64,000 bases of DNA from Xanthobacter tagetidis (GTDB lineage: Bacteria > Pseudomonadota > Alphaproteobacteria > Rhizobiales > Xanthobacteraceae), in NCBI RefSeq assembly GCF_003667445.1, contig NZ_RCTF01000009.1, positions 124,001 through 188,000 on the forward strand, written 5' to 3'. Positions within the stretch are counted from its first letter, which is position 1. The number at the start of each line of letters is the position of its first letter. Positions 55,448 to 63,897 of the stretch are shown piece by piece. The notes under the pieces were generated by a model, which worked only from the letters and a program-made list of their open reading frames with translations, was not told the origin of the DNA and ran no database searches. The position numbers were made by a program, and so were the translations under genes.

Positions 55448-58400
55448 GGCGACCGCGCTCACCATCCTATCCACCGCGCGAGCACGGGCAAAGATGCACG
55501 AATTCCGCGTCGCGCCAGCGGACTTCAATGCGTTGCCGCGCGACCCGTCGCTACTCTTCTCATTGGCGATCGGCATCCTGGGAGATGTTGCGGCCGCCGT
55601 CGCAGATACGCTCGAAGGTGCAGGAGTTGCACCGGCCTCGCTTCCTCAACCGCCCGGCTGGGACGAGTTAGATGAAGACCCGCAAGACGTGCTACGCTTT
55701 TCCTCAGTTTTCTTCGATGCATATTTGAACGCGCAGCTCGATGCCGACTTAGACACCGAATTTTCCCTCCTGTGCGCAGCGGCATATTACATCGCCGGGA
55801 ATGTCGGCAGCGCGACGGTAATCATTCGGCACATGACGGAGCCGAGCCTCGACCTCGCGGGCGGGCTTGGTCATCTCGTCTACAGCATCCTCAAGAACAG
55901 CTTCGTTCCGACCGAGGTGGCCCATGCTCATCAAGCGGCGACGGCCGAGCTTCTCCAGGCGCTAGCCGGCTATTTCAGCTTCGAGGCCGGGGCGGATGGC
56001 GTTGCCGAAGTGTGCCGCAGAATCCGAGAGTATTTCCACCGATCCGGCTCACCGCGCGAATTGCTCTACGCCGACATTGCTGGCGCCTTGTGTGCGCTCA
56101 AGCTCAGAAATTCTGCCCGGACGATCCTGCCAACAGCATCAGGCTTGGCGCCGGACGCGTGGCGCCAAGCGCTCGCGAAGTCGCATTTTCCGATCGAACT
56201 CTGGCCTGCTCAGCAGCGGATCGCGGATGCTGGCGTGTTCGCTGGACGTTCCGTAGTCATTCAGATGCCGACCAGCGCTGGCAAGACACGCGCCACCGAA
56301 ATCATCATTCGATCGGCCTTTCTATCCGGTCGAGCGCACCTTGCAGTGATCGTCGCACCCTATCGTTCGCTCTGCCACGACATCCGGGGCGACCTGGTAA
56401 CGGCCTTTGCCGGTGAGAATGTGCGCCTGGACGAAGCATCAGACGCCTATCAATTCGACCTCGCACTCGATGCGCTGTTTGCCGAAGACTCGGTGCTCAT
56501 CGTGACGCCCGAAAAGCTCCTCTATATGCTGCGCCGGGCTCCGGACCTCGCCCAGAGGATCGGATTGGTGATCTATGACGAAGGACATCAATTCGACGGA
56601 ATGACTCGGGGGCCGACCTACGAACTCCTCCTGACTTCGCTGCGCATGTCGCTCCCCGCTGAGACCCAGATCATTCTCATCTCTGCCGTGATCGGCAACG
56701 CGCCGGATATCGCTGTATGGCTGATCGGCGATGCCGATGCGGTTGTCGGCGCCGAGGGTCTGCTACCGACGACCAAAAGCATCGCTTTTGCGAGCTGGCA
56801 GGACCAACGCGGGCGACTCGAATATGTGAAACCGGAGGATCCGGCCGAGCGAGAGTATTTCGTGCCTCGCATTATCAGCGACATCGCTCTGCCGCTCCGC
56901 GGCAAGGAAACTGCCCAGCGCAGATTTCCTGAGAAAACCGGCGGTGACGTCGGTCTGTTCCTCGGCCTGCACGTCGTGCGCAACGGCGCCGTTGCGATCT
57001 TCTGCGGCCGAAAAGACAGCGTGACGAAGATCTGCTCGCGTGCCGTCGAAATCGTCGATCGCGGCGTCGCGCTCGAATGGCCGATTGAAACCTCGGACGC
57101 CGCCGAGGTGGAGAAGATCCGAGCGCTTTGCGAAGTCGAGCTCGGAGCCGGCGTGTCAGCGACCCGCGCGGCAGCGCTTGGAATATTCGCCCATCACGCC
57201 GACACGCCGCACGGCATCCGCCTTGCAATCGAACACTCCATGAAAGAAGGTATGGCGAAATTCGTCATTTGCACCTCGACCTTGGCGCAAGGCGTCAATT
57301 TCCCGCTCAAATATCTAGTCATCACATCGACCCGCCAAGGCGGCGAACAGATCCTGGTGCGCGACTTCCACAATCTGATGGGGCGTGCCGGTCGCGCGGG
57401 GATGCATACCGAGGGCAGTGTCATCTTCTCGACCCCGTCCATCTACGATCAGCGGCAGCAATTTCGCGGCCGGTGGACGTGGGACCGCGCAACCGAACTT
57501 CTCGACCCCCGAAACTCGGAACCCTCTCGCAGCTCGATCCTTGCGTTGTTCGATGCGTATCAGCAGCGCCAACCGCCGATCGTCCAAGAGATTCCGCCCG
57601 ATTGGCTCGACCTCGCCTTCGCCGATGCCGCTCGGATAGACGAAGTCGTGGACGCAGCGCTCGCGGCGCAACCTAATATCAGCGAACGGGAATTCCGCCG
57701 GTTCATCGAAGGTCGCGCCCGCGCAGTCCAGAATATCGCCGCCTTCCTCGTTGCCAATATGACCTTTGCCGAGGGAGAGGACGTCAGAGCGCGGATCGGT
57801 GAACTTGCGGCTAATACATTAGCTTATCACCTCGCTGACGAGGAGACGCGGGTTCGTCTCGTCGAAGTGTTTCGATCGATTGGGGATTCGATCACGGCCA
57901 ACACCGATGGCGACCAGCGCGCGCTTATTCGACGGTCGCCCCTACCGCCGGCGGCGGTTGCAGAACTCAAAACTTGGCTGACTGAGAACCTTGAAACCCT
58001 GCAGACTGCAGTGCAAGAGGACCGGCTATTCGCCGAAATCTATCCGTTGGCACTCCGTTTCACCACGTCCCGCGCGATCCAGGCGATTAGCGATCAGAAT
58101 TTAGTTCCGCGCTCTCTTGAGGAGTGGGTGGCGGGCAGATCCTATGCCGTGATCTTCGACATATTGGCTGAGGCAAGAGCCCGCGTCGGGCGTGACCATG
58201 TCACCGTGGAAGATGCTGTTGCGCTGTGCGAGAGCGGCTTCGGCTACGATGTTGCGATGATCGTTGCATCGATAGCGGACCTGACCGAGGACTTGGACGA
58301 CGCACTGCACACGGGCGTCAGCCTGCTGCAAAAGCAGATGAAATACGGCCTGACTGATCGCGCGGCGATTGCGTTTCACGAGGCCGGGTTCGCGGATAGG

Positions 58401-58556
58401 CATGTCGCGGGCCTTCTCGGTCTCGTCTGGGGAAATGTCGTTGACCGCGGCGGCGTCCGCGCAGCTTGCCAGCAAGAGGAGATTGTACGCGCGGCGCTCG
58501 CGGACATTCCTAGCTATTTCGTCAAGGTCGCTGCTGAGCTTGGAGGATGGGCCTAA
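55437..58556 (+). CDS. hamB: Hachiman helicase subunit HamB
   Basis: A 1039-aa superfamily-2 helicase. The N-terminal 265 residues are helical. Motif I is QMPTSAGKTRA (277-284 loop), motif II DEGH (381-384), motif III LISAVIGNAPD, motif V STLAQGVNFPL and motif VI HNLMGRAGRAGM, a Ski2-like/DEAD pattern. The C-terminal 400 residues are helical with no recognised domain. It loads on DNA and restrains HamA until phage activity or damage is met. Full length, no defects. Confidence 0.9.
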   Translation: MRPEATALTILSTARARAKMHEFRVAPADFNALPRDPSLLFSLAIGILGDVAAAVADTLEGAGVAPASLPQPPGWDELDEDPQDVLRFSSVFFDAYLNAQLDADLDTEFSLLCAAAYYIAGNVGSATVIIRHMTEPSLDLAGGLGHLVYSILKNSFVPTEVAHAHQAATAELLQALAGYFSFEAGADGVAEVCRRIREYFHRSGSPRELLYADIAGALCALKLRNSARTILPTASGLAPDAWRQALAKSHFPIELWPAQQRIADAGVFAGRSVVIQMPTSAGKTRATEIIIRSAFLSGRAHLAVIVAPYRSLCHDIRGDLVTAFAGENVRLDEASDAYQFDLALDALFAEDSVLIVTPEKLLYMLRRAPDLAQRIGLVIYDEGHQFDGMTRGPTYELLLTSLRMSLPAETQIILISAVIGNAPDIAVWLIGDADAVVGAEGLLPTTKSIAFASWQDQRGRLEYVKPEDPAEREYFVPRIISDIALPLRGKETAQRRFPEKTGGDVGLFLGLHVVRNGAVAIFCGRKDSVTKICSRAVEIVDRGVALEWPIETSDAAEVEKIRALCEVELGAGVSATRAAALGIFAHHADTPHGIRLAIEHSMKEGMAKFVICTSTLAQGVNFPLKYLVITSTRQGGEQILVRDFHNLMGRAGRAGMHTEGSVIFSTPSIYDQRQQFRGRWTWDRATELLDPRNSEPSRSSILALFDAYQQRQPPIVQEIPPDWLDLAFADAARIDEVVDAALAAQPNISEREFRRFIEGRARAVQNIAAFLVANMTFAEGEDVRARIGELAANTLAYHLADEETRVRLVEVFRSIGDSITANTDGDQRALIRRSPLPPAAVAELKTWLTENLETLQTAVQEDRLFAEIYPLALRFTTSRAIQAISDQNLVPRSLEEWVAGRSYAVIFDILAEARARVGRDHVTVEDAVALCESGFGYDVAMIVASIADLTEDLDDALHTGVSLLQKQMKYGLTDRAAIAFHEAGFADRHVAGLLGLVWGNVVDRGGVRAACQQEEIVRAALADIPSYFVKVAAELGGWA

Positions 58557-58671
58557 CTTGGGCTGGGCCGGGTAGCTAGAGCGGAATGTACATCTAATGA
58601 CTGTGATCCAGCTCTATCTTCCCTTCATTCCAATTTTGAGGGACATTGAGGGTGATCTGATCGCCGAAAAC

Positions 58672-59857
58672 TGGACCGTTTGAAGCTGGAGTTTTCCGCG
58701 CCATGATCCCTTGGCTGGTAGGAGCGGCAGACGATGAAGGCATCGAAGTTTTGGGACGCACAGAAGGCGTTCATCCCGAAGCAGGGAGCGGACGGTGTCC
58801 CGGTGGGAGAGATCTGCCGGCGGGCCGGGATCAGCCCGGCGACCTACTTCAACTGGATAAAAGAGATATGAGGGGCTGGCGCCGCTGGAGATGCGGCGGC
58901 TAAAGCAGCTCGAGGACGAGAATACAAAGCTGCGCAAGCTCGTCGCCGACCTCTCGCTCGACCGGGAGATGCTGCAGGATATCGTTCGCCGAAAAATTTG
59001 AGGCCTGGTCGCAAGCGCGAGCTCGTCGGCATGATGTGTGATGAGTGGCAGGTGTCGATCCGGCGGGCTTGTGCAGCCCCGGAGTTTGATCACTACAAGT
59101 CCTGCCGACCCGGCCAGGCCGGCCTTGCGGCACGGATCAAGGCGATCTGCGAGACGCGTGTGCGCTACGGCTATCGGCGCGTGCAGGTGTTGCTACGACG
59201 GGAAGGCTGGGTGATCAATCAGAAGAGAACCCGGCGGACCTACAATGAGTTAAGTCTCCAGCTGCGCAACAAGACCCCGAAGCGTCGAGTGAAGGCGAAG
59301 TTGCGGGAGGATCGGGCGACTGCCACTCGGCCGAATGATGTCTGGGCGATGGATTTTGTCGACGACCAGCTCGCCACGGGCCGCAAAATCCGCGTGCTGA
59401 CCGTGGTCGATACCTTCTCGCGGTTCTCGCCGGTGGTCGATTCACGCTTCAGCTATCGGGCCGAGCACGTGGTCGCGACCCTCGAACGGGTCTGCGCCAA
59501 GGTGGGCTATCCGCGGACCATCCGGGTCAACCAGGGCTCGGAATTCGTCTCCCGCGACCTCGATCTTTGGGCCTATGCGAAAGGGGGGCACTGGACTTCT
59601 CCCGCCCCGGCAAGCCCACCGATAACGCCTTCATCGAGGCGTTTAACGGCCGCTTCCGGAGTGAGTGCCTGAACACGCACTGGTTCCTGACGCTTGCGGA
59701 TGCGGCCGAAAAGGTGGAGGCTTAGGTTAGATACTATAATGAGGATCGGCCGCACGAGGCCATCGACCATAAGCCTCCGATCTCGTTGCAGAACCCCGGC
59801 GGCGTAGCCAGCGCACTGCCGTGAAACAGGCCGGAAACTCCAGCTTCCGGCGGTCCA
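58672..59857. mobile_element. Decayed IS3-family insertion sequence
   Basis: Imperfect ~25-bp terminal inverted repeats begin TGGACCG... (58672) and end ...CGGTCCA (59857); the inner arms share GAAGCTGGAGTTT. The ends fit the TG...CA rule of the family. Outward to 58653 and 59875 the flanks also look partly inverted (TGATC/GATCA), so the true ends may be wider. No target duplication was found. It sits downstream of hamB without disrupting it. Confidence 0.75.
58734..59824 (+). pseudogene. Defective IS3-family transposase (orfA and orfB remnants)
   Basis: orfA starts at 58734 (MKASKFWDAQKAFIPKQGAD) but stops at 58871 after FNWIKEI. An extra base is needed to be removed to continue into the leucine-zipper part (LKQLEDENTKLRKLVADLSL) ending at 59001. 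orfB runs from about 58998 with WAMDFVDDQL, then IRVNQGSEF where the second catalytic Asp is Asn. A missing base near 59590 shifts to LDFSRPGKPTDNAFIEAF, and a TAG replaces a sense codon near 59723. Several independent lesions mean it is long dead. Confidence 0.8.
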
Positions 59858-60018
59858 GAAAATGGTCTCGGATCAATGATCGACGGACTCTACCTAAATC
59901 TGGAGGAGGATCAGGGGCTCAGGTCGAGGGCAGGGCCGCATAGTTGCTGTGCCTGTTCATGAGGACGTTGATCATCTTCCTTGTTCCTCGATTGCTCGGC
60001 CTTAGAGCGGGGAGGGGC

Positions 60019-60138
60019 GTCACCGGCGTCACCCACCCCCTAATAGGGGGTGGGGTGGTGACGCTCCCGGTGACGCTCCCCACCCCCATTGCTCGCGTCA
60101 CCGGAAGTGACGTCGGTGACGTCGTCGGTGACGGTGAC
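60019..60138. repeat. Cluster of nine GTGAC/GTCAC motifs (iteron-like)
   Basis: Nine copies in 120 bp: GTCAC at 60019, 60028 and 60097, and GTGAC at 60058, 60070, 60107, 60116, 60128 and 60134, many as GGTGACG. They straddle the 3' end of the RepA-like ATPase gene. Within the gene they encode a VTDDVTDVT run. The density is far above background and suggests a binding array for an initiator or regulator. Confidence 0.5.
60032..60054. terminator. GC hairpin at the end of the RepA-like gene
   Basis: CCCACCCCC and GGGGGTGGG arms enclose TAATA, overlapping the stop codon of the minus-strand gene. There is no T tract. It may be a transcription end or part of the adjacent repeat array. Confidence 0.4.
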
Positions 60139-61074
60139 AATCTGGCCATCGATCGAGATAAGTCCGGCCGTCAAAAGGGAAGCCTTGGCCTTACGGAACG
60201 CTTCTCGAACAGCGCCTGCGCTCGGGCGAGGACCAAAAGCGGCCGCAGCGGCCGACCGCCATTTGTCCAAGGTCGCCTGTTCACCTAAGTCAGTGAGCGC
60301 ATTCAGCGCCGTTCTCGCGTCTCGCGAGAGGCGCGACGGATGCGTAGTAGAGCGGGTGACCCCCTCGACCGTCTCCATTCGGAACGCCCCCGTCGGCGCG
60401 GCGGAGAGGCGGAACGACACCTCGCTGCCCGCCTCGAAGTCCCGAGCCTTGACGATTGTCATCCGACGGATCGAAGAATTCCCGGTAAGAGACAGGTGGA
60501 CATCCGCATCAGCCAGGATGGACGAATGGCCACGCACTTGATTGCCCCCCGCCTTTGCGGTGTGAGCGAGCAACAGAACGCTCGCGCCCCGGGCGTGGAT
60601 CACCTCATGGAGGCTCCCCAGGGCGCGGCTCATCTCACGGCCGGAGTTCTCGTCCGCCCCGCGCGTAGCGGACGCAAGCGCGTCAAGCACCACGAGACGG
60701 ACGGGTCGCTCGAAGCGCTCCCGCATCTTGTCGATTGCCCCGATAATGCGGTTGGTGGAATCCGGGTCGAGGAGGTCGATCTGTCCGGTCGCGTGGCCAA
60801 TGGGGAGGCTCAAGTCATCGCCTGCCGCCGCACGAAGCCGGCGCGCGGTCGAGTGTGCGGCCTCGGCCGACACGATCAGAACGGAACCCTGGACGGTTTC
60901 CCGGTCCAACAGAAGGTCACCCCGCGCCACCGCGAGGGCCAGCGCGACCGAGACCGCGGTCTTGCCACCCCCCGGCGCGCCAGCGATGGTCACGAGCGAA
61001 GCCGCCGGAACGATATCGCGCCAGACCCACCGCATCGGCGGCGGGGGCGGGTCGGTGAGGAAGGAGAGACGCAT
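60040..61074 (-). CDS. RepA-like RecA-fold ATPase (AAA_25 type)
   Basis: About 344 aa starting at ATG 61074 behind AAGGAGG. The open frame extends upstream into non-family sequence. A RecA/DnaB-like ATPase: TIAGAPGGGKTAVSVALALA (Walker A), VLIVSAEAA, RLVVLDALASATRG (Walker B) and SVLLLAHTAKAGGNQVRGHS. This matches RSF1010 RepA-like helicases common in islands and satellites. It overlaps the small gene upstream by four bases. A replication or excision role is inferred. Confidence 0.8.
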   Translation of the reverse strand: MRLSFLTDPPPPPMRWVWRDIVPAASLVTIAGAPGGGKTAVSVALALAVARGDLLLDRETVQGSVLIVSAEAAHSTARRLRAAAGDDLSLPIGHATGQIDLLDPDSTNRIIGAIDKMRERFERPVRLVVLDALASATRGADENSGREMSRALGSLHEVIHARGASVLLLAHTAKAGGNQVRGHSSILADADVHLSLTGNSSIRRMTIVKARDFEAGSEVSFRLSAAPTGAFRMETVEGVTRSTTHPSRLSRDARTALNALTDLGEQATLDKWRSAAAAAFGPRPSAGAVREAFRKAKASLLTAGLISIDGQIVTVTDDVTDVTSGDASNGGGERHRERHHPTPY

Positions 61075-61256
61075 CACCGGCCCTCCTTGATTGCGAGCGT
61101 ACCCAACGGGCAGTAGAGCGCCTGAAGACGCGTGCGCACCGCACGCCCGGTCGCGGTCGCGGGGGAGACGATTTGGGGGGCGAAGCCGGCCGCGTGGAGC
61201 GCCTGCGCTATGGCTTCGGCGGCGGCCGCCTGCTTGGGGGAAAGTGCCATAGTCAT
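61074..61256 (-). CDS. Small hypothetical island protein
   Basis: A 60-aa protein starting MTMALSPKQAAAAEAIAQAL and ending LYCPLGTLAIKEGR. Its ATG overlaps the stop of the AlpA-like gene (ATGA) and its stop overlaps the ATPase start, giving tight translational coupling on both sides. Helical N-terminal half, no known domain. The coupling is the main evidence that it is real. Confidence 0.6.
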   Translation of the reverse strand: MTMALSPKQAAAAEAIAQALHAAGFAPQIVSPATATGRAVRTRLQALYCPLGTLAIKEGR

Positions 61257-61534
61257 CGCGCCGCCCCGGCCTGGGCGTCACGCTCCGCGATCAGAGACGC
61301 GATCCAGCCGTCGATTTCGGAATCAACCCAGCGCGGCGAGCGGGAACCAGTCGACACAGGCGCGGGGAAGCGCCCCTCCAGCACGGCGGCGCGGACCCAC
61401 CAGCGGGAACGCCCGGTGCGCTCGCACACCTCGGCGAGGGACAGAAGGCGTTGGCCGGGGCGGCGCTCCATCTCCTTTACGGAAACGCGGCGCGAACGGG
61501 AGGAAGTAGAGAAAGAGCGACGGGCATTGGTCAT
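61253..61534 (-). CDS. AlpA-like helix-turn-helix regulator
   Basis: About 93 aa from the ATG at 61534, after AGGAG. The MerR/AlpA-type helix-turn-helix is RLLSLAEVCERTGRSRWWVR, followed by the wing GRFPAPVSTGSRSPRWVDSE and WIASLIAERDA. AlpA-type regulators activate integrase expression or act as excisionases in P4-like elements. First gene of the AlpA-small ORF-ATPase operon. Confidence 0.85.
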   Translation of the reverse strand: MTNARRSFSTSSRSRRVSVKEMERRPGQRLLSLAEVCERTGRSRWWVRAAVLEGRFPAPVSTGSRSPRWVDSEIDGWIASLIAERDAQAGAAR

Positions 61535-61596
61535 GTGGTGGCTCCTCGTAGAAAGTGGGAGCCACACTCAATATGCACACTCTAAGTGAAGTCAGT

Positions 61597-62385
61597 TCAG
61601 TTTTGGGGCCGTTCGCTCTTGTCCCTTTTCCGAACTGCTTCAACGTGCGCTTTGAACATGCCATCGGTAGGAGCGACGCCGTTCACCCGCTGCACCCACG
61701 GGTCACGAAAGGGGGGATCAACAATAGAGCCAAAAAATCTCTCGTAATCGTCGCTAAAATCCACTGATTTACCTGATCGACGCCACTCCCACTCCACTAC
61801 GTCAAAGAGTGTCTTTTTAAAGAGATTTTGCGCAGATGGTCGCAGACGATTGCGAGTAGCGGAAAATTCTTTGAGAAGGGACTCATACTCATCCCTTAGA
61901 TGATCCCGGTAGGTCTCAAGAGCCTTCAAAGCCGTCATGGCGGCATAGTGGATCGGATCGGGCCTATCTCCGTTAGCGATGATATCTCTAACGTCGGCGA
62001 TGCGATCTTCAAGCGCCAGCATCGGGTTACCAAGGTTCCGCAATTCGCGCTCTGTGGCACGCGCGAGCTGGTTCGTAACCTTAGACATTTCGTTGATGTC
62101 CAATACCGGGATGCGAACCGTCATTTCAATGCAGGAGATTAGCTCGGCAACGTACCCTTCCTCCGCCCCCGGAAGTGCTGAAAAAATGGCCGCCCTTTCG
62201 TCAGTGGTGTAGCCGCCCCACGGGGGCGGATCGCCTGGGCGACAGCGGAGTTTTTTGGTTAGCTCATAAAATTGTTCATCGGTGAGGTTGGGTAGTTTAG
62301 AGCGCAGGCTCTCGCGCATCACCGACAGCTGTGCATCGGACATCTTGGATCGTAGGTGTTCACCGGTGCCTTTGCGTTTTGTCAT
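61597..62385 (-). CDS. Hypothetical island protein, integrase operon
   Basis: About 262 aa from the ATG at 62385, which overlaps the integrase stop (ATGA). No domain is recognised. It is largely helical and charged, with probable coiled coil in the centre (LARATERELRNLGNPMLALE and THRDHLRDEYESLLKEF-like sequence). The end reads PFRDPWVQRVNGV then FKAHVEAVRKRDKSERPQN. Coupling to int suggests a role in regulation or immunity. Confidence 0.6.
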   Translation of the reverse strand: MTKRKGTGEHLRSKMSDAQLSVMRESLRSKLPNLTDEQFYELTKKLRCRPGDPPPWGGYTTDERAAIFSALPGAEEGYVAELISCIEMTVRIPVLDINEMSKVTNQLARATERELRNLGNPMLALEDRIADVRDIIANGDRPDPIHYAAMTALKALETYRDHLRDEYESLLKEFSATRNRLRPSAQNLFKKTLFDVVEWEWRRSGKSVDFSDDYERFFGSIVDPPFRDPWVQRVNGVAPTDGMFKAHVEAVRKRDKSERPQN

Positions 62386-63668
62386 CACCGCCCCCTCATC
62401 GGCACAACATTGGTCGTGTCGGTCGGCTGGGTCAGCCGCTCCACATGGGCTGCCCATGCATCCAGCGCAGCGCGCTTCTCCGCGAGGTGGTCGTGTAGTG
62501 CATAAACTTCCGTTACATCACCTTCTAGGTGGTTCAGAACGGCCTTGATGACTTCGCGCCTCACGCCCAAGGCCCCGAGTTGCGTTGCAACGGTCCGACG
62601 CAGATCATGCGGGGTGGGCGGGTCCGCCTTCAAGCGGCGGACCGCAGTGCGAGTGTAGTCAGTCTCCTTCAGGCCGGAGATAAGCCGCTTCATGGCACGC
62701 GCGAAGGACTGCCGATCGAACTTCTCGCCGGGGTTTCTCCGCGAGGAGAAGACGTAAGACGTTTCCTCACCACCGGCCACCATCGCGGCTTTTATGATGG
62801 AAGCTACAGATGGGGCGAGTGGCACGATATGCGGGCGTCGATTTTTCGTCCGCTCGCCCGGTAGATGCCATCGTGCTGACTCGGGCTGGCCGAGGTCCAG
62901 AAGTTCGTCTCGCTCCATTCCGACGACCTCGGACAGGCGCTGCCCGGTGAGAAGCAGCACCCGCATGATGCGCGCCATCTCGGGCACCATAAAGCCGTCG
63001 AACGCTGCCCACAGGATCGGAATTTCGTCATCCCTTAGTGTGCGAGTGCGGGCCTTCTCGATGCCCGGCTTTGGGATGCGGTGGACTGGTGAGGTGGTGA
63101 CGGGAGGGTCACGAAGATCCAACGTCCAATTGAAGAGCTTGGACAAAACCGCAACCATACGGTTTGCCGCGATCGGTGCATCAGCGCCGCGCTTCTCCGA
63201 AAGGTCCAGCACGTCGTCACGGGTGATTTCCCGGGCTTTCTTACCCACCCAAGCCTTCCGGGCGGGTGCGAGAGCGCTCCGGTAGCCAATTAGGCTCTTG
63301 GGACGCTTCACGGCCACATACTCGGTCAAAAAGCGCTCCGCCAAGGCATCAAAGGAGATGCCGGCGGCGTGTGCGGCCTTCTCCTGACGCTGCACCGCGC
63401 GGGGGTTATCCCCATCCGCTATACCGGCAATGCGCTTCAGTGCAATTTCTCGCGCCTTGGCGAGCGGAACAGCTGGATAGCGACCGATAGTCAGGCGCTC
63501 CACCTTCCCGGACATTTTGTCGCGGTACCGCAGGCTCCACGATTTCGTTCCGGATGAGGACACCCGGAGCACGAGGCCCGGGGCACGTTCGTCATTGATA
63601 TCGAGCCGTCCTTCCGCCGGAAGGGAAAGGCCGCGGATGTAGGTATCCGTTAGGTTGACATTCGCCAT
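62385..63668 (-). CDS. int: P4-type tyrosine site-specific integrase
   Basis: A 427-aa integrase starting at ATG 63668; the frame continues to 63779 without family sequence. The DUF4102-type N-terminal domain is GLVLRVSSSGTKSWSLRYRD. The catalytic core has TGQRLSEVVG (R244), PTPHDLRRTV (H354, R357), LNHLEG (H380) and TEVYA with nucleophile Y389. It faces inward from attR, 184 bp away, the usual placement. It should recombine attL and attR at the tRNA-Lys 3' end. An adjacent repeat is a candidate arm site. Confidence 0.96.
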   Translation of the reverse strand: MANVNLTDTYIRGLSLPAEGRLDINDERAPGLVLRVSSSGTKSWSLRYRDKMSGKVERLTIGRYPAVPLAKAREIALKRIAGIADGDNPRAVQRQEKAAHAAGISFDALAERFLTEYVAVKRPKSLIGYRSALAPARKAWVGKKAREITRDDVLDLSEKRGADAPIAANRMVAVLSKLFNWTLDLRDPPVTTSPVHRIPKPGIEKARTRTLRDDEIPILWAAFDGFMVPEMARIMRVLLLTGQRLSEVVGMERDELLDLGQPESARWHLPGERTKNRRPHIVPLAPSVASIIKAAMVAGGEETSYVFSSRRNPGEKFDRQSFARAMKRLISGLKETDYTRTAVRRLKADPPTPHDLRRTVATQLGALGVRREVIKAVLNHLEGDVTEVYALHDHLAEKRAALDAWAAHVERLTQPTDTTNVVPMRGR

Positions 63669-63726
63669 AGTGTCTCGAAGCCCTAAGAGTGAAACCCCAT
63701 AATCGAAACCCCTGTAAGTTCCACCT

Positions 63727-63747
63727 GGGGCACGCAGGGGACACAAA
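63727..63747 (+). repeat. Right candidate integrase arm-type site
   Basis: Contains GGGGCACGCA then GGGGACACAAA. It is identical at 17 of 21 positions to 47114-47134 and lies 106 bp from attR, just upstream of int. The equal orientation and end-proximal location support an integrase arm site. Confidence 0.5.
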
Positions 63748-63852
63748 ACAGTTCTCCTGCCGTCACCGTACGCCTCCAACTATCTCCTACAATGAATTGA
63801 AATGTCAATAAAATTGGGTGTAGGGAGGTGCCGTGACAATGCCTAAAACTAG

Positions 63853-63897
63853 CTTTTAATCATGGGGTCTCGGGTTCGAATCCCGACGGGCTCACCA
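63853..63897. repeat. attR, 45-bp right attachment site
   Basis: An exact copy of tRNA-Lys positions 47003-47047, from the anticodon loop to CCA. Upstream bases (ACTAG) do not continue a tRNA. It marks the end of the island; the sequence from 63898 onward is host chromosome. Confidence 0.96.

Larger units (their letters stand above)
47003..63897. mobile_element. Integrated genomic island at tRNA-Lys, defence cargo
   Basis: The ends are a perfect 45-bp direct repeat covering the tRNA-Lys gene from the anticodon loop to CCA. A P4-type tyrosine integrase gene lies at the right end, transcribed toward the island. Cargo includes fic, SIR2-APAZ, short Argonaute, HamA, HamB, a candidate nuclease, a dead IS and a replication/regulation module. 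Integration in a tRNA anticodon loop to 3' end is classical for such integrases. No conjugation or phage structural genes are seen, so it is a non-self-transmissible island or a satellite. Confidence 0.95.

Noticed and set aside
58653..59875. Target-site duplication and wider ends for the IS3 element
   Set aside because: TGATC/GATCA flanks look partly inverted but no matching 3-5 bp duplication was found, so the narrower TGGACC/GGTCCA ends are reported.
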